From: Crocodylus rhombifer
Taxonomy: Eukaryota > Chordata > Crocodylia > Crocodylidae
Direction: 5' to 3'
Length of the DNA: 64,000 nt
NCBI GenBank assembly: GCA_038503035.1
Contig: JAVSML010001167.1
Location: 705,903-769,902 of the forward strand
Each line of letters begins with the position of its first letter. The stretch's first letter is position 1. The notes under the pieces were generated by a model. The model did not search any database. It saw only the letters and a program-made list of their open reading frames with translations, and was not told where the DNA came from. A program made the position numbers and the translations under genes. Positions 1-11,040 of the stretch are shown here, one piece after another.

Positions 1-20
1 CCCAGAGCGTCTTGTGTATC

Positions 21-144
21 AGCATCCTCATGCTTCAAAATGGCAGTGGGGACACTTCAGATAAAACAATTTAGATGAACACTTTAAATCAGACACGCTT
101 TACATAAAAGCACCCCTGCTGCCATTTTGAAGCACAGGGATGCT
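21..144. repeat. Foldback element (copy A), cut by the window edge
   Basis: Positions 21-51 and 113-144 form a long imperfect inverted repeat sharing the core TGCTTCAAAATGGCAG and its complement. The related copy at 43485-43745 has the same layout: a CAGTGTCCC-like edge, a core ending in AATGGTGG, and TTTAATT spacers. It looks like a non-autonomous foldback DNA element. Its outer ends are not resolved because the window begins close to or inside it. Confidence 0.55.
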
Positions 145-1670
145 AGACGCTGCTGGAGCGCAGTAATTACAATGTGTTGGAGCAGTCTGCAGCAGCATAT
201 TAATTAAAATACGTTGAAGCAGCCTCACTGCTCGTGTATAGGCGTTCTATAAACCTAAAACTTAAATTTCGCAAATAAAGTGCATCACACATTAAAATTA
301 TCAAGCAGAAATAGTCTTTAAATGTCCTTGCTTTAAAATGAATTAAATTTAATTACTCAAAAGTGATTTAAAGCCATTATTAGTCCTTGTTTATTTTGCC
401 CAATTCTGAATTAAATACTTCATAAAAATAGTTTTCAGGTAGTACCCACCCTTTCTGGCCCTACAAACTCAAACCACACCAACTGTGCTTTGCACTTTTC
501 CACAGTATTTTAGAATACTGCTAAAAGTATTCTATAGGCCAGTTTCTGCCCTCTGTTACTTTTCTACAATCCCATAAGCCTTCTGTAGGGCTCCATACAT
601 GTATTAGTCAGGGTACATTTCAATTTTTCTAGATGATGCAAATGAGTATTCTGATAATGGGTAGGATATAATAATCTGGTTATGGGCTGTTCATTATAGC
701 TATGTTGGAATAAGGACACAGTTTATAAAAAATTGTCATCTTCCTATGGCAGAAATCAAACTGCCCAGAACATATTAGTAAGGTTCACTGAACAAGTGTT
801 ATTTAAGTACCAAGGAGTTAAGACCTAGACCTCAAACTTTCCACCCTCAATACAATTCCAGAACTTCTACACAGAGGGAGTCTAACACTCATGGTAGTTT
901 AGTGAGGAAATACATGTCTGGAATTTAAACAACAGAAGAGCAGAGGGACTGTACTTGCATACAACAGTATGTGTATGTGTCCATGCAATAATGGAATGGC
1001 CACTGGTCTGACCAAAAACAATGCATCATTAAGGTCAACAAATTAACCACCTTTAAACAGCCTCAGATGCCTTCTGTCTGCTAATTTGTCTCTTCAGTAC
1101 TTAGTATAACCACCTAAGCTTGCAAACAGTTCAACAAATCTGCCAAAGAAAGGTCATTTTTTCCATTCACCCCACAACTGCAGATTTCCTCCCACACATA
1201 TATGCCAGACAGAGTCCCAAGACCAGTAATACTTAGCAACAGACCAGTGACAGCAACTAAGTCTAAGACTTTGAGATTCTATGCAACTCAAAATGCACGT
1301 TTAGCCTCTCTGAATCTTTGCACAACTGATCTCCTCATACTACCAGCACTCATTTTAGATTAAATGAATCAATACCCAGGCATGGCCTTGCCATTCATAA
1401 GTAACATGGATCTTGTACTCATACCAACACCAAAATAGTTTTATACCAGCCAATGATTTTGGGAAGACTGCACTGCCTGCAAATGGCAGAACTACTAACA
1501 CATTATGAAAACTACCCACAATGGGTAGACACAAAAGCTATGGACCATTCTATTACATATTTCATTTATATAGTACTTGGTCCAGGTAATATCTTTACAA
1601 ACTATTTTTTCCCCTTCTTAAAAGCCACATACCACTAAATAAAATGAATTCAACAGCACATGTTGAAAGG

Positions 1671-1850
1671 AGTCTTATGGTTAAGGTACAGAGCTGAAAT
1701 AAAGGTGACCTAGGTTTGATTCCATCTTTGTCACAGACTTCTGTGCAACCCCAGTGTGCTTAAACGCCTCTGTCTGTTAAACAAAAGGACACTTCCTTTT
1801 CTTCCCCATGCCTACCTAGTTGCTTTTGATGGTTAAAATCTCTGTATCAG
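1671..1850 (+). repeat. MIR-like tRNA-derived SINE
   Basis: It has a tRNA-like head with a B-box-like GGTTTGATTCC (1713-1723), then TTTGTCACAGACTTCTGTGC and a tail resembling the MIR core (CTCTGTCTGTTAAA, then TTCCCCATGCCTACC). The copy is diverged. MIR-type SINEs are ancient in amniotes. Confidence 0.65.
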
Positions 1851-4800
1851 GGCACCACCTAGCTCAAAAGTCCCCCCCTTCCTCTCAAACCTGCTACAAA
1901 CCTACAGATACTGCTGTAATATCAATATTCATACTACGTGACAAGTGTAAAAAGCTACAAAAATGAACTAGTCTTCATATAAAATTCCATGTTATTGTTC
2001 ATATCACCTCCCCCAATACTTGACAAGAAAACTTGCTGAAATGTAAACGTCAGTATGTTGAATCAATCCTGAAATGTAATTGCAGTTCTTGAAAATTATC
2101 TTGAGCGAAGTCACAGGTCCACTTAACTTTCCAATAAGCTACAAAAAAAATGAGGACTGTAAACATTTACAACTTTACTTAGTTTTCTAGTGACCAGAGA
2201 ACTTAAGCAGTATTAATAAACATCACACTGTAGACTTCACAAATGCCAAAAGCATTTAAGCAATAAAAACAGATATCATTTAAAAAAACTTTGTCCAAAA
2301 TGCTTAACAGTTCTGAAACTGCTGAAACTTTCTGACTATATGAAAACAAATAGAATCAATAAGTAACTTTTAGTACCAGTTGAAACATCAAGACTATAAA
2401 CATGATAACAGAATAATGCATTCTTTACACATGAGAAGAATAGTGATGTATCATTATAGGCAATTCAGAACCATCACATTGTACAAGTAGGAACACTGGA
2501 ATGTATTTAACCACGTGTATTAAATCACTGGTTTTTTCCTTTTTGTTCTTTTTTGGGACCAAGCACAAACAGAACACAGAAATCTAAAATCCATAGGCTA
2601 GCCGCAAGTATCTAAGAAGTTTAACTTGAGACTATTATTTCATAGTCTCAACTTCCACATACTTTTAAAACAAAATTACTGACACCAGATTCTACCTATT
2701 ATATAGCTTCCAAAACTGTCACTTACTTTATATGAATGAGAAACAAGACAACATTAATCAAAAAAGCATAAAATATACTACAATGCTGTAGAAGGCAACA
2801 GCTCAGAAATAATTTAGAGAAACTGAGAAAGCTATCGACTTTCTCTAATGTTATACCATGAGTGTCATGATAGCAAGACCCTGGTTCCCCAGCTCTCAGT
2901 ACTGCCATTGTTTTAGATGAGCATTATAATTATTTGTAAACAGTATTTCTACATTTTGACAAAACCACATTGAAACCAAAAGGTTTTCAGATAAAAAAAT
3001 CCCTTTACTATACCAGATGTTTTCTTCTTACATTTCAAGCTTCCTGGTATAATCAAAGAACAGTGAATTGTGTTTAGTAGAAAATTAACAGTCAGCATTA
3101 CAAGGCCAAAGTCAACTTAGCTCACATTGGCCTAAAGCATTTTTAAAATATACCGCTACAAGTGACACCCAAAACTGCAATAATGAGAATATTTTCCCAT
3201 CTATTTATTTTCTGCATTTGTCAACCCTGCAAATAAACAACTAGTTAATTTTCCCTGTTTGTCTATGGCCTTTGTACAGCAAGGAAGAGAGGCACTGTTT
3301 TTTTTAATAGCGGGGTAAGGGAAAGGCAAAAGGCTGTAAAACCATGAAAACTGACATGGAGTCTGAGACAGGTATAATACATACCACTACTTTCCCCCCT
3401 TTTTAAGTATAGCGTATCACAGACCAATTAAGCTCAATGAACAACAGTAAGCAACAAGCATGTTGAACCCAATAAATTATATAAGCCACATCATCCTAAT
3501 GCAGTATAAAAAACAAACAATTACAGCTTGTTACATGAAGATTTTTCACACAAAATAAATGTCAACTCTGACTAAATACCACAAGAACCATAAAAAGAAC
3601 CTTCCCTGCAATCTACTTCCAGCACTGCAAAAACTCTGCTACTCTCCTCCAAGCAAATTTCTAGCCTTCACTTCCAGGGAGGAGAAGAAGGAAAAGAAGG
3701 AAAAACAGAAAGAGAACATACTCAACCATAATAAGAGACTTAGAGAGATATTAAAGAGTGCCTTTTAACTTCATCTTACCTTCTGATCAGTTAGGGGGGC
3801 TGAGCTGATCAGACACATTTAAGAATGCATGTGGTGCAACCACAACTGGGAACATCAGAATTCCAATACAGATGTAATTTTCCCATCCAACTCCCTAGAA
3901 AGTCAGACTAGTTGCACAAACACTGAGAGCACAACTCTCTAACCATAACCTTCAGACTTCATTTTTTTGCAGAATTAAGCAGAAAATCTTCACATGTGTG
4001 TCAAACAACACACACAATCACATAATGATTTGATTTCCTCCATCTTAGCAAGCTCACAATTCACTGAGCCATGGCATAACGCTCATGGACAAAAACCTAG
4101 ACTTTCTATATGCCACACAAGGCAGATGGGTCTGATTTCTGGATGTGTACACCTCTCTACTTTGTTAAACCTAAAGGCAGGACTCAAAATGAAGCTCCTA
4201 ATACTTCAGAGGATGCGTGTCTCTAGCATCATCCTGCACAAACCAGAAATTTAGGGCCATACAATAACCCCAATTCCACAGATGTTCAGGAGGGACAAGG
4301 GAAAAAGTCCCTGTACCAAACAGCACAGAACTGCTTCTTTATTAACCCTCCTGCTTCCCCATCCCCAAGGTAAAAAAAAAAACCAAACAAACTCTCAAAG
4401 TAAGGCAGAGAGAGAAGACTCCAATTCTGCCCTCTTTACTTAAACCAGCTTGAAGAGGCGATGGCCATACTGCACTCCCCCTTGACAAAAGGTGCGTTCG
4501 CAATGCCATTCTCCTTTTGAGAAGGGGCACTAAGAAAAAATTTGCCTCCTAACACCATTCCTCCTGAAATAGCTTGATGTCATGCTTCATTGTGTACCTC
4601 TGCATAATAACAAAGCAATTTTTAGCATTCTGCATAGTTCAGAATTCACTAGCCAAATAAGATTTCACAAATTGTGAGAGTCTATGAGCTTTGTTAACTA
4701 CTGTTCTTTCATGAAGAGATTCAACAACTGAATTACTGTAACTCCAAGAACAGTACATTAGAATTCCAGGTTATGATGCCACTCTATGGCTGTTGGTTAC

Positions 4801-5820
4801 TTTTAGCAAGAAAAAAAATCTTATCAAATTACAATGAATTGTGTTAGGCTATATAATCTAACCCTGCCCATACAGTACTAGGTCTCACAGTCTATCAAAT
4901 AAAGTTCACATGTAGGAAATGGACTATACCTAGAGTAATGCATTTTAAACAACACTAACTTTGTATCTTGCTTATGGCAATAATTCAAACAAAAATCCAA
5001 CCTTGAAGCATCACCCAGTTCAGACTCTGAACAGAATGAAACAGAATTAGCCAAGAAATTCTTGCCAAATACTCAGCACCATATAGTAACATTATGGGTT
5101 TGTTTGGGTTTTTTCCACCTCAGAATAAATTATTTGGTTGTCAGTTCTCAGAGATCATTTTTTCAGTTCCCCTCCTCCCCCCGTTTGCTTGTATTTTACA
5201 CATTACTGAGATACTAAATCCCCAAAACCTTACAAGGCAAATTCAGGTGGAAGATGAAGACATTCACCTTTTATTTTTAATTATTTATCTTAGAAGTCTG
5301 GACCTATTGCTACAAGGCGTAGCAAACCATATCAACCGTTTTGGAGAAATCTGCTTTGAAAAAGTCAGCTTACTAGTTTGCATAACAATAATGTGATATT
5401 CAAAATAGCAGAACTCAAAAGCTTCACCATTAGTAGGGAATGAGCTCTACTTCTTGTTTACACAAAACAAACTGAAAGTGTAATGCAGTGTATTATAGAA
5501 ATAACAAGCATGTGGCTGTGTACATGTACACACGTGTGTACATACACACACGTTTCTTAACAGCATCAGTAAACTCCACTTCAAAGCCAGTTAGTGATTT
5601 TCAGTAATATTTTAACTCCTTCCCCCGCCACTCCAAGTTAATTCAAGTACATTAAAGATTTATATTATTCAAATGGCTGCAAGATCAGGTTTCTGCTGCC
5701 TTGCCACTTTATTGGAAAACCAAGACCCTGATTATAAAGAACAACTGCACAACTGGAGGGGAACAAGGGAAACCTGAACTTCTTTAACACAGAAACTAAG
5801 GGAGGGGGTGCATTTTGTGT

Positions 5821-5853
5821 GGGGGGGGGGAGGGTTGTTGTTTGGGGGTGGGT
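5821..5853 (+). repeat. G-rich tract in KDM6A intron 2
   Basis: A run of ten G is followed by G3, G5 and G3 runs with short T-rich spacers, so the plus strand meets the simple pattern for a G-quadruplex. The KDM6A transcript would carry the C-rich complement. Confidence 0.5.
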
Positions 5854-6731
5854 TTTTTTATTTAAGGTTTCAGCATTTTGTTTGGTGACTGTGCCAGAAG
5901 CACAGCAAGGCCTAGATGGGCATTCAAGGCACTGGGGAGTAGTGCCTTTTAAATCACACCCACACAGAGAAACCAGATTTCACACACACGTGTGAATATG
6001 CAGGTGGAGGCGAGGGGATGCGCCCCAACACCTGAGCAAGTGTCAGGAGCCAAGGCACCGGGCAGAGGGCCTGCAGAAGGGTCGGCCGGGCCCAGGGCTC
6101 CCCAGTCTCCTCCTTGCAGAAGCCCAGTGACAGGCGCGGCCGGTGCGTCGCAGCCTTTGTCAGGGCCGGGTGCGCTACAGGTTGTGGGGCGGGCGAGGGG
6201 GGTAAGGGAAGGTAAGCGAAGGCGAGCGCGGGGCGCGGAGCTACGGGGGCCGGAGCCGCCCGGCTCCTTTCCCTGTTTACCTTCCCCCGCCCGCGCTGTC
6301 TCCTCCCCGCCCGGCCATCTTGGGCCGGTAGGAGCAGCCATTACTTAACTCAATGACAGGGCCAGCAACTTTCCGCGCACGCCAACAGCCCGGCCCGGCC
6401 CGGCCCCTCCCGGGCGCCGGGCGGCCGCACGCGGGCAGCGGGCACCCCCTTCCTCGCCCCTCCCCGGGCGCCGCGCGCGGGGGGGCAACGTCAGCAGCGC
6501 CGCGGCCGTTCGCTCCCTCGCGCGCAACGGCCGCGCCGCCCCTCCCCCCGCGCGCGGCACGGCCACGGGGGGGAGGACGAAGCACACGCGTGGGGCAGCC
6601 CCGCCGCGTGTGGGTGGGCACGCGCATGTACACACGCACATTCACGCACACGCGGGGGAGAGGAGCTGCCCCCCCGGTCCCCCTCACGCAGCCCCCCGCC
6701 CTCCCTACATTCCCCCCCTCGGCCCGCTTAC

Positions 6732-6795
6732 CTTTAACAGCAAGGCCTTCGTTCTGGCGCCATCTTCATGAAGCCTCAGAAAGCCGAAGAGGCGG
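6732..6795 (-). CDS. KDM6A: KDM6A (UTX) coding exon 2
   Basis: This 64-nt exon completes the split serine codon and encodes SRLFGFLRLHEDGARTKALL followed by LK, the conserved UTX segment leading into the first TPR region. The acceptor is CCCGCAG|CCGCC at 6796/6795 and the donor is AAAG|GTAAGC at 6732/6731, so the exon ends in phase 0. The incoming phase agrees with exon 1. Its position 184 bp from exon 1, still inside the CpG island, is unusual-looking, but both splice sites are canonical and the peptide reads straight through. The next exon (residues beginning AVRYYES in vertebrate UTX) is not in this window, so the gene continues beyond the left edge. Confidence 0.94.
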
Positions 6796-6979
6796 CTGCG
6801 GGCGGGGAGGGAGCGGGGGAGAGGGAGAGAGAGAAGCGCCGCGTTAGTGCGAGTCCCCGGCGCGGCCTCGCCCGCTGCCACGGGGAGAGCGCACGGGCGG
6901 CCGGGCCGCACCGCGCTCCCCGCACGGCCGCGGGCAGCACACACACTCGGTGCGGGGGGGAGTCGGGGGAGCCGGGTAC
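6796..6979 (-). other. KDM6A: KDM6A intron 1
   Basis: This is a 184-bp GC-rich GT-AG intron between the first two coding exons. The donor reads GTACCC and the acceptor CGCCCGCAG. It contains no recognisable repeat. Its small size means both N-terminal coding exons sit within the promoter CpG island. Confidence 0.9.
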
Positions 6980-7146
6980 CTGTCGAGGCCGGAGAGGGCT
7001 TCTCTGTCGTCGGCTGTCAGGCTGGCGAAGTCCTCGTCGCTCGGGCCGCTCGCTTTCCCCGCCGCCATTTTCTTTTCCTCATCCCCGAAAGGAGCGGCAG
7101 AGGCGGCGGCGGCGGCAGCGGCGAGCGACACTCCGCACGATTTCAT
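6980..7146 (-). CDS. KDM6A: KDM6A (UTX) coding exon 1
   Basis: KDM6A removes di- and trimethyl marks from histone H3 lysine 27 in the nucleus and works within the MLL3/MLL4 (COMPASS-like) complexes. This exon encodes the extreme N-terminus, ahead of the TPR repeats. It starts MKSCGVSL, continues with an alanine-rich run, then [15 protein letters not shown] and a [14 protein letters not shown] segment; this is the recognisable vertebrate UTX N-terminus with conservative changes from human. The start at 7146 is supported by that match and by an in-frame TGA only 18 nt upstream (7164-7162). The donor is GACAG|GTACCC at 6980/6979, leaving 167 coding nt and a split codon (AG plus C from exon 2, giving Ser). 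The exon lies inside the CpG island. The paralogue UTY is mammalian Y-linked, so UTX is the natural call. Confidence 0.95.
7101..7122. repeat. GCN triplet run encoding the KDM6A alanine tract
   Basis: A (GGC)n-type run on the plus strand encodes the poly-alanine stretch near the KDM6A N-terminus on the minus strand (seven alanines, a serine, then two more). Such a tract is prone to length variation between individuals and species. Confidence 0.8.
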
Positions 7147-7900
7147 GGGCGCGCAGCGCAGTCAGGTGGCGGCCGCGGGGCCCCCCCGACGCCCGGCCCC
7201 GACGCCCCCCAGTGCCCGGCGGGGCGGGGTGCCCGACGCGCGCACGCACCCCACAACTTTTATTACAACAACAACAGCCGGCAGGGAGGGGGAGGCGGGC
7301 GGGGAGGGAGGGGAGGGGAGGGGAGGGCGGAGGGAGGCGGGGGGAAGCCCCGCTGCTCGGGGGAGGAGGCGGAGGTGGAGGCGGGCAGGAGGAGGGAGCC
7401 CCGCGCCGGAGGCTGGGGGAGGCGGCGGCGGCGGAGGGAGTGTTTACATGGCCGGCCGCGAGGGGTGAGCGCGGGGCGGGGGGGGGGCGTGTTCGCGGCC
7501 GCCACAAACTTCCCCAGCAGCGGCGCAAAGTTGTGGTAATTGTGTCACCGCGCTGCCGCCGTGACCCCCCCCAAGCCCAACTCCTACTCCGCCTCCGCCT
7601 CCGCCTCCCTCCGCCCCGCGCCCGCGCAGCCAATCGCCGTCCTCTCGGCTCCGCACGTGACCTTTGTTGACTTACGTCAGTCACAGCGCTCTTCCAGCGG
7701 GGCGCTCCGGGTTTGGTTGGCGCTGTAGACGCCCGCCCCGCCCCTCCCCCCACCTCCGTCTCTTCTCTCCCTCTCCCGTCATTGCCATCCCCTCATTGGC
7801 CGTAGAGGCATCGGGGGGCGGGGCGAGGGAGGGCTTCGGCTCGCTATTGGCTCAGGGAGCTGGCAGTCAGGGAGCTTTGTCGGTTGCCCACAATCAGCAA
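7147..7900 (-). promoter_or_regulatory. KDM6A: KDM6A 5' UTR and TATA-less promoter region
   Basis: This lies directly upstream of the KDM6A start codon. It is GC-rich with CCT/GGA-type low complexity (7270-7440) and no TATA box. Further upstream come clustered CCAAT (ATTGG), GC-box, E-box and CRE motifs, the usual make-up of a broadly active CpG-island promoter. The transcription start cannot be placed from sequence; the motif cluster at 7630-7850 suggests that it lies between about 7200 and 7650. Confidence 0.7.
7630..7850. promoter_or_regulatory. Promoter motif cluster: CCAAT, E-box, CRE, GC boxes
   Basis: Visible sites are CCAAT at 7630-7634, a CACGTG E-box at 7654-7659, a CRE-like TTACGTCA at 7672-7679, GC-box-like CCGCCCCGCCCC around 7734-7745, ATTGG (inverted CCAAT) at 7795-7799 and 7846-7850, and GGGGGCGGGGCG at 7814-7825. 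NF-Y, USF/MYC-type bHLH, CREB/ATF and SP1 proteins are the known binders of these motifs; occupancy here is inferred. CCAAT boxes occur in both orientations, so a divergent transcript is possible. Confidence 0.6.
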
Positions 7901-8251
7901 GTTCAGGTGTGCCGGTTAGATAAGGGGGCTGGGCTAGGGGGGGGCTCGGTTGCGCCGGGAGCCAAGCGCCTGGTGCCTGGGGCCGAGGCACGTAGGGGCC
8001 TCGCTGGCTGCCAGGCCCCGAGGAGGGGGTAGCAGTTGGTGAAGCGCTGCCTCCACTCACTGAGCAGGGCTGCTCTAGGGCTCTTTCCCGGCGCGGGGTT
8101 GACGCCCGCCACGGGTGGGAGCAACTGCCGGTCCCCGCGCGAGCTCGGCCTCGTGCGAGTGACAGGTGGGCTCACGCCGCACCCCCTCCCGCGGCGGTCA
8201 CGTGGCCCGTTCGGGAAGCGTGAAGAGGGCTGGGGCGGCCCATAGCTCTCT

Positions 8252-8266
8252 CCCCCCCCCCCCCCC
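8252..8266 (+). repeat. Poly-C run at the CpG island edge
   Basis: Fifteen consecutive C residues occur just before the island ends. The run is a mononucleotide microsatellite and a likely site of assembly length error. Confidence 0.8.
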
Positions 8267-8420
8267 GCCGCACGGCTCCGAGGGGCGTGGGTAGGCGGGA
8301 CCTGCTTGGGCAGGGGACGAGCCCCCCCCCAGAGACTGACCGAAACACCTGCCCTAGGGCACCAGCTCTCAGCTCGGGTTACTGCATAGGAGGGCCCCTG
8401 CTCTCCTGGTACATCTGGAG

Positions 8421-8796
8421 CAGGGGTGTCAGACAGCCTGTGACCCCACGGGGCATCCAGCCCGCAGGCTCACTCCCCCTACCGGTTTGGGACCCGTGCT
8501 GTGTGCCCCGTGCCAATCCTGCATGCATGAGTCCTGTCAAATGTTGTGCAGTGCGGGTTGGTCCCTACCTGGCCCAGCAAGCTGTGTGGGGGGTGGTGAA
8601 TGGGTTTGATGCCCTGTTTTAAGGTATTGTGTTTCAAAGAAGTTCAGGGTGCTGCACACAACGCAGGCCCAGGACAGGCTGGAGTAGGGGCTGCATGCAG
8701 CATTGCTTTGTTAGGGAAGGTGGAAGGAGTATGTGGTCCAGATGGGCCTTGTGCTGCTCATCAGGACTGTGGAGCAGGACGAATTTGATACCTCTG
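8421..8796. mobile_element. hAT-like non-autonomous element
   Basis: The ends are CAGGGGTGTCAGAC and, as reverse complement of the right side, CAGAGGTATCAAATTC. These form terminal inverted repeats of hAT type and closely resemble the ends of the element at 9411-9878. I see no matching 8-bp duplication in the flanks. It has no coding capacity. Confidence 0.6.
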
Positions 8797-9007
8797 GCCT
8801 ATAAAGTGCGTGTCTACCCTGCCTTCTGCCTGACCTCAAGCTAACATGGCTAACTATCTTTCCTTCCTCTCAGCCTGGGGTCATCTTTGTCTCACTTTTT
8901 CACAATTTTCTTCCCATGTGGCAGAACAACTGGGGAGAGTTACTCTTAAGAGTAGGCTGTTGCTTACAAAAGCTCATGCATCTGCCCCAGTGAGTTTTTA
9001 AGGTGAA

Positions 9008-9275
9008 TGAGTCTCAATGTAGGGTGCCCTGCAGCACCCTAAGGTACTCGGAGATCCTTTCAAGAGTGGTGTGGGGTACCACATGATGGTGTTAGCGCTG
9101 CTAGGTGTGCAGCTGTGATTTGCAAGATAGACCCAGACATTACAAATACAAATCCATAGTGGATTCTCAGTTCTTTCTTTGCTCTGTTATTTTTCCATAG
9201 TCAAAAAATGAGTGAAAGCCAGGAGCTGGCATTTTCCAAGGGGTGCCTTGAGTCTAAAAAGGTTGAGAATCGCTG
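9008..9275 (-). mobile_element. hAT-type non-autonomous element (same family as 19914-20628)
   Basis: Read on the minus strand it begins CAGCGATTCTCAACC and continues with TCAAGGCACCCCTTGG. Its far portion contains GCACACCTAGCAG, then ACTCTTGAAAGGATCT and GAGTACC. The same order of motifs occurs in the split copy at 19914-20628. The left boundary is approximate. Confidence 0.6.
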
Positions 9276-9410
9276 CTCTAATGTGGCGTCCTACCCTATC
9301 TTCTGTCTTAGAGAAGTGTGAGCACCCGTTGTTTAATTAAGCTTCTCAACCGAACTTCTTGGAACTTGACATGCATAAGCAGAGCTTCTTTGAAACCTAA
9401 TATATTAAAA

Positions 9411-9878
9411 CGGGTATCAAACTCATCCAGCCTCACAGCCTAGATGGGGGTTGCTGGGCTGGTGTGCGGGCCCAAACCAGGACTAACCCCCATTGTGCAG
9501 CATTCATGGTGCTGGCCCCTATCTGCATACAGGACATGCTGGCCCCAGGACTTTTATGCATGTAGGACCAGCATGGAGCATGTGCTGCCCACAACACAGA
9601 GGCTGGACCCAGTGCTGCAAGCAGCACAGGTCAGTTGGGGGTGCCCCATGCAGTCTGTCCCCCAAGTCCCCATGCCACACTTGGTCCAGCCTGCAGCGCA
9701 TGTCCCGGCCTGACCCCCTGTGCTACATGCAGGGTATACGGCACCAGGTTCAGCCCATATGCTGTATGCAGTGCATGGGGGCCAGGGTCAGCATGCGAGG
9801 TCAGTCCAGTGACCCACGGACTGGATCATACAGCTCTACAGGCTGGATCTGACCCACAGGCTGTATGTTTGACACCTG
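9411..9878. mobile_element. hAT non-autonomous element with perfect 8-bp TSD
   Basis: The sequence TATTAAAA is present at 9403-9410 and again at 9879-9886, exactly flanking the element. The ends are CGGGTATCAAAC and, on the right, GTTTGACACCTG, which are inverted repeats of each other. The 8-bp duplication plus CAGGT-type ends is the hAT signature. The 468-bp interior is non-coding. Confidence 0.88.
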
Positions 9879-10197
9879 TATTAAAACATGGAAAAAAGGT
9901 TGTTCTGTGCCATGTCTGTTTTCTCCTTTAAATAAGGCCTGGTCTGTACAACGTTTATTTGATGGGGTGTGTTTACTTCATGGGCTTCTGATTTGTTTTA
10001 TTGGACTGTTGATGCTACTTCAGTTAGGGAAGGAGGCAGAAACTAAAATCCTCCAAGTTACCTAATAATTCTTTAATAAGAAGTTTGCTGAGTGCTTTCT
10101 TTTTACAATGTAATTAATTAGTACCTGGAAATTGTTCAGGACAGTCAGGAAGCTCCGGGGTTTTTTGGATAGGGTTTTATGACTACTCCCTATGAAA

Positions 10198-10250
10198 ATT
10201 ATTAGGGGCCAGACCTTCAGCTGATGTACACTGATGCAGCTTACAGCTTT
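10198..10250. repeat. Ancient amniote palindromic repeat, half copy
   Basis: The segment GGGGCCAGACCTTCAGCTGA followed by TGTACACTGATGCAGCT resembles one arm of an old palindromic interspersed repeat (GGCCAGATCCTCAGCTGG type) found across reptiles. A fuller copy is at 13955-14036. I do not have a reliable family name. Confidence 0.45.
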
Positions 10251-10974
10251 TGTCCCCATTCTTTTAAAATGGGCAGATAGCAACCCTCTCCAATATGTCG
10301 TATGAGGGTACTTCTCTTCTATTTGCCATCCACTTTCTTGAGGCCCTGGTGGCTGAAAAGACTACCTCTCTATTAGTCCGTATCTGCTCAGGGAAAGGTT
10401 TGGTTTCTGGCAACTGCATGTACTGAAGCAGCAGTTGCAACCCCCTGGGAGAGAAGTTGGGAGACTCAGAGACCAGGTCCTGTATTAGAGGAGCAGATGT
10501 GGGGGTGCTCTGAGAGCCTTGCTGTCTACTGCTCCCTTTTGACTTGTTTTCTCAGTGTCAGGCTTTTCAGAGGGATATTCTACAGGCTGGAGAAATCTCA
10601 GATGGTGCTTCATACATTATGGCACAAATCCTCAGAGAATTTGCATGTTTGCATCTTTAGGAACTGATGTCCACTATGTTGGTGCCATCAACATCCCCAA
10701 TCTCTATTCAGGTGCTGTCCAATCCAGTAGATGCTTAATTTTCTGTTGGCTGTTAAATGCAAAACCCCTAACTGAAGTAGTGTTGGCTCTTAACAAGCTG
10801 CTCAGTATTGTAGCTGAAGTAAGAGCCCTGAAGACCACAAAGTAAGATTTTTTTTGCATGGATTTGTCTACTTGTCTAAAAAGCAAAAGGTATGCTGGGA
10901 CCATATAAAAAAAACAAGTGCAAAAGAGAGTTGGGTGTGGAGGGGTGTCTGTCACCAAAACAGCCAATATCATA

Positions 10975-11040
10975 CCCGTTAGAACATGCACCTGGGAACT
11001 GGTAAGCCTATGTTCATTTCCTTCCTCCACCTGATTTAAA
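10975..11040 (+). repeat. Possible tRNA-like SINE head
   Basis: GTTAGAACATGCACCTGGGA followed by a degenerate B-box-like TATGTTCATTTCC resembles the tRNA-derived head of MIR-like SINEs. It is short and diverged. Confidence 0.35.

Larger units (their letters stand above)
1..6731 (-). other. KDM6A: KDM6A intron 2, proximal part
   Basis: This sequence follows the exon 2 donor (GTAAGC) and runs to the window edge. It is GC-rich down to about 5990 and then AT-rich. I looked on the minus strand for the expected exon 3 peptide (AVRYYESL) and saw none, which agrees with the long intron 2 I recall for vertebrate UTX. Apart from a foldback element (21-144), a MIR-like SINE (1671-1850) and a G-run (5821-5853), I see no structured feature; 1851-5810 looks like ordinary intronic DNA. 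Confidence 0.8.
5990..8290. promoter_or_regulatory. CpG island over the KDM6A 5' end
   Basis: This is an abrupt GC- and CpG-dense block flanked by AT-rich DNA on both sides. It covers KDM6A exons 1 and 2, intron 1, the 5' UTR and the promoter. The many long open frames inside it on both strands reflect GC-rich composition and lack of stop codons, and I do not regard them as genes. The edges were judged by eye; a CpG observed/expected scan would set them exactly. Confidence 0.92.

Noticed and set aside
5515..5555. CA/TG-rich stretch as a promoter or Z-DNA element
   Set aside because: A short imperfect dinucleotide run with no further supporting signal.
1..6731. Search for KDM6A exon 3
   Set aside because: No minus-strand frame carries the expected AVRYYES segment; the exon is presumably further left.
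7079..7753. 224-codon minus-strand frame overlapping the KDM6A 5' UTR and exon 1
   Set aside because: Wrong frame relative to the KDM6A peptide; low-complexity arginine/proline sequence.
6353..8245. Many long open frames on both strands across the CpG island
   Set aside because: They are arginine-, proline- and glycine-rich frames expected from GC-rich DNA without stops, overlap each other and the real KDM6A exons, and show no domain.
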